This document shows, in pieces, positions 43,785 through 53,400 of a DNA stretch of 64,000 bases (its first letter is position 1; every line of letters begins with the position of its first letter). The notes beneath the pieces were generated by a model, which saw only the letters and a program-made list of their open reading frames with translations, searched no databases and was not told the origin of the DNA. The stretch is from Selenomonas sp. AE3005 (GTDB lineage: Bacteria > Bacillota > Negativicutes > Selenomonadales > Selenomonadaceae), in assembly GCF_000686945.1 (NCBI RefSeq), contig NZ_JMME01000005.1:124001-188000 (forward strand), written 5' to 3'. The translations under genes were made by a program, and so were the position numbers.

Positions 43785-44633
43785 GTGGATTTAAGCATAG
43801 TGGAACTGCTGAAAGTAGTGGTTCTCGGTATCGTAGAAGGCTTGACGGAATGGCTGCCGGTATCCAGTACCGGCCATATGATTCTGGTGGATGAATTTAT
43901 CAGGCTCGACGTCAGCAAGGATTTCATGGATATGTTCCTGGTGGTAATTCAGCTTGGGGCAATCCTCGCAGTTGTGGCCTTGAACTTTGAAAAGCTCAAT
44001 CCCTGGTCCAGTTGGAAAACGCGGCAGGAAAAACGTGATACGGTAAGTCTTTGGTGTAAGGTTATCGTGGCCTGCGTACCGGCGGCCGTAATTGGATTGG
44101 CTTTCAATAAGTACATGGAAGAACATTTTATGACGGCACCAGTAGTGGTGACGACACTTATCTTCTACGGGCTGCTCTTTATCTGGATTGAAAACTACAA
44201 CAAACACCGCCGGCCGCGGATTAACGATTTGGCCAGACTTGACTACCGTACGGCGTTTATTATCGGTATGTTCCAGGTGCTCTCGTTAGTGCCGGGAACC
44301 AGCCGTTCCGGGGCGACCATCATCGGTGGTATCCTCTTTGGCACCAGCCGTATCGTGGCTGCAGAGTTCACTTTCTTCCTGGCTATCCCCGTTATGTTTG
44401 GGGCGAGCCTCCTGAAAATGGTAAAATTCGGCCTGCACTATACAGGCGCGGAAATCGTTATTCTGGTGGTAGGTATGGTGACGGCCTTTATCGTTTCCAT
44501 CATGTCCATCAAGTTCCTGCTCAGCTATATTAAGACCAACGATTTCAAGGCCTTCGGCTGGTATCGCATCGTACTGGGCATTGTCGTTATCGCTTATCTG
44601 TTCCTGGTGGGCGACCCCACGGCAGATAAATAA
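43785..44633 (+). CDS. uppP: Undecaprenyl-diphosphatase UppP (BacA)
   Basis: Integral membrane phosphatase (282 aa) that recycles undecaprenyl pyrophosphate for cell-wall synthesis and can give bacitracin resistance. The two conserved motifs are [17 protein letters not shown] and [13 protein letters not shown], with about eight hydrophobic segments. GTG 43785 follows GAGGGAG at the right distance; an upstream in-frame GTG 43767 has no site. A terminator follows. Confidence 0.95.
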   Translation: MDLSIVELLKVVVLGIVEGLTEWLPVSSTGHMILVDEFIRLDVSKDFMDMFLVVIQLGAILAVVALNFEKLNPWSSWKTRQEKRDTVSLWCKVIVACVPAAVIGLAFNKYMEEHFMTAPVVVTTLIFYGLLFIWIENYNKHRRPRINDLARLDYRTAFIIGMFQVLSLVPGTSRSGATIIGGILFGTSRIVAAEFTFFLAIPVMFGASLLKMVKFGLHYTGAEIVILVVGMVTAFIVSIMSIKFLLSYIKTNDFKAFGWYRIVLGIVVIAYLFLVGDPTADK

Positions 44634-44653
44634 GCAGACAGAAGTTTTAAAGG

Positions 44654-44683
44654 GCCTTCCCTCAAGGGGAAGGCTATTTTCTT
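44654..44683 (+). terminator. Terminator after uppP
   Basis: Stem GCCTTCCC / GGGGAAGGC with a TCAA loop and a TATTTTCTT tract. Confidence 0.8.
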
Positions 44684-44694
44684 AGGAGGACGTT

Positions 44695-45333
44695 ATGAAA
44701 ATAATTGCAGGTCTGGGCAATCCCGGCAGTGAGTATGCCGCTACCAAGCACAACGTGGGCTTTATGCTGGTGGACGCTCTGGCTGACAAGCTGGGTATAG
44801 ATAGCTGGCAGGATAAATTTGACGCCAAGGTGGCGCAGGGCTTTATGGGCACGGAAAAGATTTTGCTTGTTAAGCCGCTGACTTATATGAATGAAAGCGG
44901 CCGGGCAATCGGGCCGCTGCTGAATTTTTACAAACTGGAGACAGAGGATTTAATCGTTGTCCATGATGATATGGATATCCCGGCTGGTACTGTGCGGATT
45001 CGTAAAAAAGGCAGTGCCGGCGGCCACAATGGCATTAAATCCGTCCTGGCGCATGTGGGTGATGAACATTTTGCCCGGGTGCGGATTGGCATTGGCCGTC
45101 CTCTGCCGGGCTGGACGGTGGTCAATCATGTACTGGCCCCGTTTACGGACGAGGACAAGCCCAAAATCAAGGAGGCCATCGACTACCTGCTGCCAGCTGT
45201 CGAGTGCATTGTAAAAGACGATGTGGATATGGCCATGAATAAGTTTAACCCTAAGAAACAGAAGAAAAAGAAAGCTGTGGCCGGAGAGGAACAGGCGGAA
45301 GGAGGCACGGAAAATGTCGCAGAAAACAAATGA
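44695..45333 (+). CDS. pth: Peptidyl-tRNA hydrolase
   Basis: Pth (212 aa) releases tRNA from peptidyl-tRNA. Conserved: AGLGNPGSEYAATKHNVGF with the catalytic His, KPLTYMNESG, VVHDDMDIPAGTVRIRKKGSAGGHNG. The C-terminal Lys/Gln tail (about 185-212) is longer than usual and probably disordered. The last 20 bases overlap the next gene, which starts in another frame. Confidence 0.96.
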   Translation: MKIIAGLGNPGSEYAATKHNVGFMLVDALADKLGIDSWQDKFDAKVAQGFMGTEKILLVKPLTYMNESGRAIGPLLNFYKLETEDLIVVHDDMDIPAGTVRIRKKGSAGGHNGIKSVLAHVGDEHFARVRIGIGRPLPGWTVVNHVLAPFTDEDKPKIKEAIDYLLPAVECIVKDDVDMAMNKFNPKKQKKKKAVAGEEQAEGGTENVAENK

Positions 45334-46567
45334 GCTGATTACGGCTGTCTATGCCGATGAGGACGGCAATATCTTGGACGCGCCCGGTATGCAGGGCATG
45401 GGGCGCACCGGCCGGGAGAACATTCTCTTAAAGCCGGAGGATTTGATTCCCCTGCCGGAAAGTGCTGACCTTATGCTGCTGCCGGACCATCTGGCTGTGG
45501 GAATGGCCAGTGACGGTGAGGTTATGCCCATCAGCGGTCTGGCGGTGGCTGCTATTCTGCCGGCTGGCTACACGCGTCTTTATATGCCTGCCTATGAACG
45601 GGCAGAAGAGGCTGAGCGTCTGCCGCTTTACGGCTACACGGCTGTGGTCGTCTACAAGGACGAACTTTACTGTGCGGCGGTCTACACTGATGAAAATGAC
45701 AAGTGGGACCCCGTGCATTACAATACGAAGGAACTTAAAAATCTCGTCAAGCGTACGAAAAAGGACCTGCCGGGCAACCGCATTGTGGAGCAGGTCGCAG
45801 GCTGTTCGCTCAAATGGCATTGCTGCACGGCACAGAACCTTTTCTACCGCCGCTGGGAGTGCGGGATTCCGACCTCTCCTGTCTGCAATGCCAACTGCTT
45901 TGGCTGTATTTCCCTGCAGCCGGCGGAGTGCTGCCCCTCGCCGCAGCAGCGCATTACCTTCCGGCCGACACCGGAGGAAATTGCTGAGGTTGGCGTGTAC
46001 CACCTGCAGGTGGCCCCGGACGGCATTATCAGTTTCGGTCAGGGCTGTGAAGGTGAGCCGAGTCTGGCCGCAGATAATATTGCGGCCGGCATTAAACTAA
46101 TCCGCCAGCAGACCAGCAAGGGGCAGATAAATATGAACTCCAACGTGGGCTGGACGGAAGGTGTAAAGAAAATTGTCGACGCTGGCCTCGATTCCCTGCG
46201 CGTGTCCATTATCAGTGCCCGTGAAGAAGGCTATGACGCCTATTACCGGGCCAGCTATCATCTGGCCAATGTGAAGGAATCCATTCGCTATGCACTTGAC
46301 AAGGGCGTTTATGTATCATTGAATCTCCTGTATTTCCCCGGCTTTAACGACCGCGAAGAAGAACTGCAGGCCTGGCAGGAATTTTTCCGGGAGCTGCCGG
46401 TGCAGATGATTCAGGTGCGCAATCTCAATATTGACCCGGACGCGTTCCTCGATATCATGCCGGAACCGCAGGGCAAAGCCGTAGGGACGCGCAAGTTTAT
46501 CGAAACCCTGCATGCCGAGTTCCCCCAGCTGGTTATCGGCAGTTTCAGTCATTATGTAGAAGATTAA
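45314..46567 (+). CDS. Radical SAM protein with long N-terminal domain
   Basis: A 417-residue radical SAM enzyme. The [4Fe-4S] motif CX3CX2C is at C191, C195, C198 (CNANCFGC), unusually far from the N-terminus, so a separate ~185-residue domain of unknown function precedes it. SAM-binding elements follow (FGQGCEGEP, NMNSNVGW, GLDSLRVSIISA). The substrate is unknown. ATG 45314 has GGAGG upstream; it overlaps pth, implying coupling. nagA begins 19 bp downstream. Confidence 0.85.
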   Translation: MSQKTNELITAVYADEDGNILDAPGMQGMGRTGRENILLKPEDLIPLPESADLMLLPDHLAVGMASDGEVMPISGLAVAAILPAGYTRLYMPAYERAEEAERLPLYGYTAVVVYKDELYCAAVYTDENDKWDPVHYNTKELKNLVKRTKKDLPGNRIVEQVAGCSLKWHCCTAQNLFYRRWECGIPTSPVCNANCFGCISLQPAECCPSPQQRITFRPTPEEIAEVGVYHLQVAPDGIISFGQGCEGEPSLAADNIAAGIKLIRQQTSKGQINMNSNVGWTEGVKKIVDAGLDSLRVSIISAREEGYDAYYRASYHLANVKESIRYALDKGVYVSLNLLYFPGFNDREEELQAWQEFFRELPVQMIQVRNLNIDPDAFLDIMPEPQGKAVGTRKFIETLHAEFPQLVIGSFSHYVED

Positions 46568-46585
46568 GGAAGAGGCGTTTAGCTG

Positions 46586-47737
46586 ATGTTAGCAATTAAA
46601 AACGGCAGGTTTATCGTGCCCGGGGCACAGGGAAATTTTGTTTTCCGCACGGATGGGGCGTTGCTCTGTGACGGTGAAAAGATACAGGGCTTTGTGCCGG
46701 TGCAGGATATTCCGGAGGCGGCAGAGGTAATCGACGCGCAGGGGCAGTACGTGGCGCCTGGCTTTATAAATGTGCATATCCATGGCTGTGCCGGTTATGA
46801 CACGATGGACGCTGATATGGACGGGCTGGTGCAAATGGCCAAAATGCAGGCCAAGACCGGCGTTACGGGCTTTTTGCCCACGACCATGACCTGCAAATGG
46901 TATCAGGTGGAGGACGCCCTGCTGACCTTGCGGGAAACGATGAGAAGTCAGACGGGCGGCGCACGGATACTGGGCGCACACATGGAAGGCCCGTTCATCA
47001 GCCCCGCGAAAAAAGGCGCGCAGGCCGAGGAAAATATCCGTCAGGCTGATTACAAACTGGTAAAGCCGTGGGAAGATATTGTAAAAATCATTACGCTTGC
47101 GCCCGAAGAATTGCCGGACAATACGTTTGCTGCCAAGTGCCGGCAGGCCGGGATTATCGTGTCCATCGGTCACACGGCGGCCGATTACGATACGGCTGTT
47201 AAGGCGGTGAAGGAGCAGGGAATCCATCATTTTACGCACGTGTATAATGCCATGACAGGCTTTACCCATCGCAGCCCCGGCGTGGTGGGCGCGGCTTTGG
47301 ATACGGACGCTGCTTGTGAGATTATCGCTGACAATGTGCATTCTCATCCTATGGCGCAAAGACTTTTATACCGTGCCAAAGGCGGCCATAATATCGTTTT
47401 GATTACCGACAGCCTCAGGGCCTGCGGTTTAGGTGACGGCCCTTCGGAACTTGGCGGTCAGGAAGTCTTTGTCAAGGGCGAACTGGCAACGCTGAAGGAT
47501 GGTACCATTGCCGGCAGCGTGGCGACGATGAACCGCTGTGTTAAAATTTTCTGGGAAAACACTGGCGCGCAGCTGCCACAGATTATCGAAATGGTGACAA
47601 AGACACCGGCCCAGGATTTGTCGCTGTATGAGGAAATTGGCTCATTGGAAAGCGGCAAACGGGCGGATATTGTAATCTTTGATGAAGATGTGCAGGTAAA
47701 GCAGACGATTATCGGCGGACGTTTGTTTCGTGGCTAA
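46586..47737 (+). CDS. nagA: N-acetylglucosamine-6-phosphate deacetylase
   Basis: NagA (383 aa), an amidohydrolase-superfamily enzyme that converts GlcNAc-6-P to GlcN-6-P, used in wall recycling and amino-sugar use. Seen: NVHIHGCAGYDTMDAD, the metal-binding GAHMEGPFISPAKKGAQ, the second metal/substrate motifs SIGHTAADYD and HVYNAMTG, and catalytic Asp in LITDSLRACG. nagB is not adjacent, so the operon is split compared with many bacteria. Confidence 0.94.
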   Translation: MLAIKNGRFIVPGAQGNFVFRTDGALLCDGEKIQGFVPVQDIPEAAEVIDAQGQYVAPGFINVHIHGCAGYDTMDADMDGLVQMAKMQAKTGVTGFLPTTMTCKWYQVEDALLTLRETMRSQTGGARILGAHMEGPFISPAKKGAQAEENIRQADYKLVKPWEDIVKIITLAPEELPDNTFAAKCRQAGIIVSIGHTAADYDTAVKAVKEQGIHHFTHVYNAMTGFTHRSPGVVGAALDTDAACEIIADNVHSHPMAQRLLYRAKGGHNIVLITDSLRACGLGDGPSELGGQEVFVKGELATLKDGTIAGSVATMNRCVKIFWENTGAQLPQIIEMVTKTPAQDLSLYEEIGSLESGKRADIVIFDEDVQVKQTIIGGRLFRG

Positions 47738-47741
47738 AGGC

Positions 47742-47846
47742 GCGGCTGACGTTCAGCTGGCGGCCCTTCGCTGAGATGCGGAACTAAAAATATTTTCTTT
47801 ACGTTCCGCACCTCGCGCTGCTGTCCACCAGCTGACCGTCAGCCGC
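47742..47846. repeat. 105-bp palindrome after nagA
   Basis: Outer arms GCGGCTGACGTTCAGCTGG and its complement with one mismatch, plus an inner inverted pair GAGATGCGGAAC/GTTCCGCACCTC, around an AT-rich loop at 47785-47802. It is a near-complete hairpin; it could end nagA transcription, but the outer arms have no T-tract. It does not clearly match the other repeat families here. Confidence 0.75.
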
Positions 47847-47902
47847 TTAGTGCGAGCTTTTATGAGTAACTATTGCAACAGACACAAGGGTAGTATATTG
47901 GT

Positions 47903-47908
47903 TATAAT
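47903..47908 (+). promoter_or_regulatory. -10 element of the DUF438 gene
   Basis: TATAAT 40 bases before the start; TTGCAA at 47873-47878 is too far (24 bases) to be a normal -35, so the promoter assignment is tentative. Confidence 0.4.
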
Positions 47909-47947
47909 GAGGTTACATTTTTAATATGTTTGTTGAAGGAGTTGCAC

Positions 47948-49165
47948 ATGAAGAAGATAGATTTTTACCTGACTGTTGCGGAATTAGTAAAGGATAATCC
48001 TGAAGTGAGGAAGATTTTGTCGGCCTTGGGTATGGGCAAGTTAATCACTCCGGAGGCCCTGCAGGTAATGGGAAATATCATGACCATTCCGCGGGCGGCT
48101 GTTATACAGGGAGTGGCGCTGGCAGATGTCGTGCAGGCGTTTACGGACGCAGGTTTTGCGGTAGTAAATGGCGAGCCGTCACCGGCAGAAAACTTGACTT
48201 GTCAGTTGACGAGTCAAGTTGACAGGTCAATTGGGCTGCCGCAAGGGCACCCTGTCAGCCTGCTGCGGGCGGAAAATGCCGGGCTGGGAGCAGTTTTGGA
48301 CAGTATTGCGGCACAGTTGAGCGGCCGTGGTGTGCCTGACGCTGCCATTGTTATCAAGGCTTTGCAGGACTTTAATGGCGTGCGTGCCCATTATGCCAAG
48401 AAGGAAGAACTGCTGATGGCGCAGCTGTATAAATACGGTGTAACGGGGCCGTCGCAGGTAATGTGGGACGAGGACGATGAAATCAAAAAGGAATTGGGGA
48501 CGCTTACCCGTGCAGTTATGGATGACGCTGACAATGTACTCATCTATAAGGGGCGCATTGCCGCACTGGTGGAAAAGGCACGCGGCATGATGGCCAAGGA
48601 GGAAAAGATTTTATTCCCCTTGTGCCTGCGTTTTTTCACGGCGGAAGAATGGAAAAAAATCTATCGGGATTTCCCGGAAATGGGCATGGCTTTTGTGGAA
48701 AAGCCGGCGAAATGGGAAGAAGGAGAAAACTGGGCGGCGGACGAACTGGGTAAGGTTAAGGGGCTGGATATTCTGGCAGGAAAAATCCTTTTGCCTACAG
48801 GCGAATTGACTGTCAAACAGTTAAGCGCGCTGCTTGCCCTGCTGCCGCTCGATTTGACATTTATTGACGCGGAGGAAAAACTACGGTTCTTTATCAACGA
48901 AGGCCGGGTATTTCCGCGTCCGCTGGCGGCTTTAGGCCGTGATGTCGCAGAATGTCATCCGCCGCATATTGTACCCGTGGTGCGTAATCTCGTGGCAGAT
49001 TTCAAGGCGAAAAAACGCAGCTCACTCGAAGTCGCCCGTTATATCATGGGTAAGCCCATCTTGGTGAAGTATATGGCGGTGTATGGTGATGACGGGGAAT
49101 ATATGGGGACACTCGAGGTCGTGCAGAACTGCGAGCATATACTGGAAAAATTTGGACAGCAGTGA
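47948..49165 (+). CDS. DUF438/hemerythrin-type sensor-like protein
   Basis: A 405-residue protein. Residues about 1-65 match a DUF1858/DUF438-type helical domain (VAELVKDNPEVRKILSALGMGKLITPEALQVMGNIMTIPRAA). The middle (about 95-220) resembles a hemerythrin-like bundle (HPVSLLRAENAGL, FNGVRAHYAKKEELLMAQL, MMAKEEKILFPLC). The C-terminus (about 300-405) is PAS-like (DLTFIDAEEKLRFFINEGRVFPRP...GEYMGTLEVVQNCEHI). Such proteins may bind iron and sense oxygen or redox; ligands were not verified. ATG 47948 has AAGGAG upstream. The link between domain 1 and the bundle contains a repeat-like run of TTGAC/GTCAA. Confidence 0.75.
   Translation: MKKIDFYLTVAELVKDNPEVRKILSALGMGKLITPEALQVMGNIMTIPRAAVIQGVALADVVQAFTDAGFAVVNGEPSPAENLTCQLTSQVDRSIGLPQGHPVSLLRAENAGLGAVLDSIAAQLSGRGVPDAAIVIKALQDFNGVRAHYAKKEELLMAQLYKYGVTGPSQVMWDEDDEIKKELGTLTRAVMDDADNVLIYKGRIAALVEKARGMMAKEEKILFPLCLRFFTAEEWKKIYRDFPEMGMAFVEKPAKWEEGENWAADELGKVKGLDILAGKILLPTGELTVKQLSALLALLPLDLTFIDAEEKLRFFINEGRVFPRPLAALGRDVAECHPPHIVPVVRNLVADFKAKKRSSLEVARYIMGKPILVKYMAVYGDDGEYMGTLEVVQNCEHILEKFGQQ
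48192..48232. repeat. Palindromic TTGAC/GTCAA cluster inside the DUF438 gene
   Basis: About 40 bp with TTGACTTGTCA at the left, a TTGACGAGTCAAGTTGAC middle and GACAGGTCAA at the right, i.e. three TTGAC and interleaved GTCAA half sites. It encodes the interdomain stretch LTCQLTSQVDRSI and may be a small in-frame insertion. The 10-mer TGACTTGTCA also occurs at 12538, 59794 and, inverted, at 38570 and 61608. Confidence 0.6.
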
Positions 49166-49171
49166 AGAGGA

Positions 49172-49778
49172 AAATTGCTGTTTGAAGGTCAAAGAGTTCT
49201 TAAAAGTATCCCGTTCATACGTGCATGGGGTTCACGGGGGAGTAATTTTTCTGCCTCCGCTAAACGACACACTTCGGAAAATATCATTGTCCAGTTACCT
49301 GCGCCGGGCAGGCCAACGGCGCTCCTTTCAGCGTAGTTGCTTAGCTGCGTACTAAAGTGTGCCGGCCTTCGCTGCGCTCAGGCAGTCGCTCCCCGCATAA
49401 AAATCACTCCCCCGTTCGCCCCCACAAGCGGTCTGTACTGTTGCCACGAACTCGTTGCTCCCGCAACAAGAACATCGATGTACTTGTTACCTGTCACTGC
49501 GAAAAAATCATTTTAAACGGACGTTTCTTAGGGCGGAGGTGGTGATGCTTTTCGCAGTGTAACGACTGTCCGAACGTAGTGAGGACTGGCCCACAAACAA
49601 CAGTCACTGTATACTATGATGAATAATCGCGCCGCTGGCCTGCCCGGCGCAAGGTCGCTAAAAAGCCTAGTCATTTGCTGGTGGGACATTTAGTGAAACA
49701 GCGAAAAGTATTACCACCTCCACCCGATTGAGCTGTAACAAATAAAAGTAAGCACGAACTAACCATCAAACTGCAATA
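49172..49778. repeat. Large palindromic intergenic element, copy 3 (long form)
   Basis: About 607 bp, same orientation and layout as copy 1 (20475-21084), and most complete. Ends ATTGCTGTTTGA and TCAAACTGCAAT form an imperfect inverted repeat. It includes the inverted internal duplication and the central ATCGAT hairpin. It fills the gap between the DUF438 gene and a terminator. Short ORFs inside (49357-49545) are repeat-encoded, not genes. Confidence 0.92.
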
Positions 49779-49779
49779 A

Positions 49780-49817
49780 AAAAGAATCCGTTGACATTTT
49801 CGTCAACGGATTCTTTT
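49780..49817 (-). terminator. Terminator of the acrA-acrB-SYLF operon
   Basis: Stem GAATCCGTTGAC / GTCAACGGATTC (49784-49795 with 49802-49813) flanked by A- and T-runs, usable in both directions; it lies just after the SYLF gene stop. Confidence 0.88.
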
Positions 49818-49827
49818 GCTTTACATA

Positions 49828-50409
49828 TCAGTATTGATTTAATTTCTTATCGGCGTAAATCTTTGTCCCATTTATGGAGGCCTCTAGCGCCAGGCCTTTT
49901 TTCGTCATCTGGTATACCCAGACGCCGTTGGCGGCAATGGAGGCACCTTCTATGGCACCGCCGGCCTCGCCGTCGCTGGCGGAGGCGTCAGCGGAGCTGG
50001 CGAATTTGATATCGCCGGCGATAAAAGCATTCCAGGCCTTTTCCGTGCCAATGACGAAAATCAGGTCGTATTCTTTAACGCCGAGCCCCAGACCTACACC
50101 CATTTCCTGCATACGCATATAAACCTTTTCACCGGTATGATTGTTCACGGCCAGGCCGCGTCCGTGGGCACTGCCGAAGAGTCCTAGTTTCATACCTGTG
50201 TTGCTTAAAGTCGCATAAGCGTAGCAGCTGTTGATAACATTTTCGGCTGAGGGAACTTTGTTATAGAGACGGTGCAGGGCCTGTACAGACAGATTGTCGA
50301 TTTCGGCCCGTTCTTTGTTGATTTTCTCCTGACTGGTCGCCGCAAAGGCGGTGGCTGTCAGCATACAGACCAATAATGCTGCCGTCAGCAAGGTTAGTAT
50401 TTTTTTCAT
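49828..50409 (-). CDS. Exported SYLF/Ysc84-domain lipid-binding protein
   Basis: A 193-residue secreted protein with a signal peptide (KKILTLLTAALLVCMLTATAFAA) and a SYLF (Ysc84) domain: VPSAENVINSCYAYATLSNTGMKLGLFGSAHGRGLAV, then GVGLGLGVKEYDLIFVIG and AWNAFIAGDIKFASSADASAS. The domain binds phosphoinositides in eukaryotes; in bacteria the role is envelope-related and unclear. ATG (complement of 50407-50409) is 7 bases after GAGGTG; ATG 50415 is too near. It is the last gene of the RND operon, 16 bp after acrB. Confidence 0.88.
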   Translation of the reverse strand: MKKILTLLTAALLVCMLTATAFAATSQEKINKERAEIDNLSVQALHRLYNKVPSAENVINSCYAYATLSNTGMKLGLFGSAHGRGLAVNNHTGEKVYMRMQEMGVGLGLGVKEYDLIFVIGTEKAWNAFIAGDIKFASSADASASDGEAGGAIEGASIAANGVWVYQMTKKGLALEASINGTKIYADKKLNQY

Positions 50410-50424
50410 AAGCATACACCTCAG

Positions 50425-53400
50425 TTATTCATTTACAGTGCTCTCCGGCAACGGTGCAGGGGCTTTTTTCTTACCGGTAAGTTTCATAGCTACCCAAGCA
50501 ACGACAACGTAGAGTACCGGAATAAGGAAAATACCCAGACAGGTTGCAAAGAGCATACCACCGACAACGGCCGTGCCCATGCTGTTTCTGGCAGCGGCGC
50601 CGGCACCGTGGGCCATGGCCAGTGGCAGACAGCCGATGATGAAGGCCAGGGACGTCATGATGATGGGCCGCAGGCGCAGGCCGGCAGCCTCGATAGCTGC
50701 TTTTACCGGTTCCATGCCCTGGTCTACACGTACCTTGGCAAACTCGACGATGAGGATGGCGTTTTTAGCCGCCAGGCCCATAATCATGATGACACCAATC
50801 TGCATGTAGACGGTGTTCTGCAGGCCGGGGTTAAACTTGCCAAAGCTGAGCTCGAGCATCAGCAGGGCCAGCTGGACGAAGAAGGCACCGAACAGGCCTG
50901 TGGGAATCGTCATAAGTACGGCGAAGGGCACGCTCCAGCTTTCGTAGAGAGCTGCCAGACAGAGGAAAACAAACACAATGGCTAAGCCCATAACCTGACC
51001 GGTGGAATTAGCGGATTTCTTTTCCTCGCGGCTCTGACCGGACCATTCGATGTTAAAGCCGGCAGGCGCGGTGGTCTTTACTACTTCTTCCATGGCAGCG
51101 ATGGCCTGACCGGAGCTGTAACCGTCACCTACACTGCCCTGAATACTGATACTGCGCGTACCATTAAACCGGGAGATAATGGAGGTGGAGGTCGAAAGTT
51201 TCGGCGTGAGCAGGCTGTCCAAAGGAACCATGTTGCCCTCGCTGTTGCGGACATAATTGAACTTCAAGGCCTCTTTTTCGCTGCGGTACTGGGTATCAGA
51301 CTGCATTATAACCTTGTAGTTGCGGCCGAACTGCATGAAGTCATTGATTTGGCTGCCGCCGTAATTTACCTGCAGGGCCGTAAATACATCAGAGAGATTT
51401 ACACCCAGCTGTTTAACCTTTTCACGATTCACATCGAATTTGCAGATGGGGGATTCAATGGAATAGGTGGTATATACGTTGGCCAGTTCCGGCCGTTTAT
51501 TGGCTGCTGCCAGGATTTCCTTGGTGATGTTATCAAGTTCCTTGTCCGTATGACCGGTCATGTCCAAAAGTTCCATGCTCCAGCCGCCGACCATGCCTAA
51601 GCCGGGCAGTGACGGAGTCGGGAAGGCCATAACCTTGGCCTCCGGATGATTGGCCTGCAGCTTGTTGGCTTTGATGACAATCGGGAATATGCCCAGCTCT
51701 TCACTGGTTCGCTGGCTCCAAGAATCAAGACTGACAAAGAAGGTGCCGGCATTGGCCTTGTTGCCGTTGGACAGTACATCAAAACCGGCAATTTTCATGA
51801 CATTCTTGACACCGGGAATATCACTCAGCTCGGTACTCATTGTATCCATGGTCTCCAACGTACGGTTTAGGGATGTGCCCTCGGGCATGGTAACCGAAAC
51901 GAGGAAATATCCCTGGTCCTCATCGGGGACAAAGGTCGAGGGGAGCAGTTTGAAACATACACCGGCCAAAACGCAGATGACCAGTAGTGAGGCTACGCTG
52001 ACCTTGGCATGGTCGATAAACCAGCCCACTTTTCCCGTGTAACGGTTCTGAGTGCGTTCAAACCAGTCATTGAAACGGTCAAAGAACCGGTCAAGAATGT
52101 TTTTCTTCTTGTTCGGGTCATGCGGTTTCATTAACAGCGCACATAAAGCCGGCGTCAGCGTCAGCGCGATGAAAGCCGAAAGCGCCATGGAAACGGCAAT
52201 GGTCAGAGCGAACTGGCGGTAGAGAACACCAGTCGTGCCGCCCAAAAAGGCACAGGGAATGAATACTGCCGACAGCACGAAGGCGATGGCCACAACCGGC
52301 CCTTGTACTTCGTCCATGGCAACTTCGGTGGCCTCGACCGGCCCTAAGCCGTCTTTTTTCATGTGGGATTCCACATTCTCGATAACGACTATGGCGTCAT
52401 CGACGACGAGGCCGATGGCCAGTACCATGGCAAATAGTGTCAGCGTGTTGATACTGAATCCGAGCACGATGAAACTGGCAAAGGTACCTACCAGGGAAAC
52501 CGGAATAGCCAGCACCGGAATGAGTGTGGCACGCCAGCTCTGCAGGAAGAGGAATACAATGAGGATAACCAGCATCAGGGCTTCTTTAAAGGTATTTACA
52601 ACTTCCTTAATGGATTCGTTGATATATTCCGTATTGTCGATAACCGGCTCAAACACGAGGTCGTCCGGGAATTCCTTGGCGGCCTCCGCCAGTACCTTTT
52701 TGACTTCGCTGATAGTTTCCACGGCATTGGCATCATCCGTCAGCTTGACACCAAATCCGGCACAGGGAGCACCATTGGCATCGGCAACCATGTTCGTGGA
52801 CTTGGCACCTGTTTCTATACGGGCAACATCCCGGAGAAATACATAGGAGCCATCCGGTTTGGCTTTTAAGATGACATTGCCAAATTCCTGCGGTGTGGTA
52901 AGTCTGCCCTGCACACTGCCGGTATACTGTTTTTCCTGATTGGCTGGCGTGGGCATTTGGCCGATAGTACCGGCCGGGGCCTGCACATTCTGTTCGCGGA
53001 TGGCCCGTTCCACATCACCGACGGTCAGACCTAAATCAGACAGGCGGTCGGGATTCAGCCAGACGCGCATGGCGTATTGTGAACCAAAAGTACTAACGTC
53101 ACCTACACCTTTGATACGTTTGAGCGCGTCAATGATGTAGATACTGGCATAGTTCATGATAAAGGTACGCTTGAATGTCCCGTTAGGAGAATAAATGGCA
53201 AACATGTAGGACATATCACTGGAGGCCTTTTTGGTCGTAACGCCTACAGTCTGCACATCGGAAGGCAGGCTGGAAGTGGCAATGGAAACATTGTTCTGCA
53301 CCAGTACCGCGTCCATATCACCGTTGGTGCCCAGGTCAAATTTTACATCAAGATTGTAAGAACCGGTATCATCGGAACTGGAATTCATGTAGGCCATGCC

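Noticed and set aside
47742-47846. Possible copy of the large intergenic element
   Set aside because: It shares a short GGCC-TTCGCTG-like stretch but neither the terminal repeats nor the internal order.
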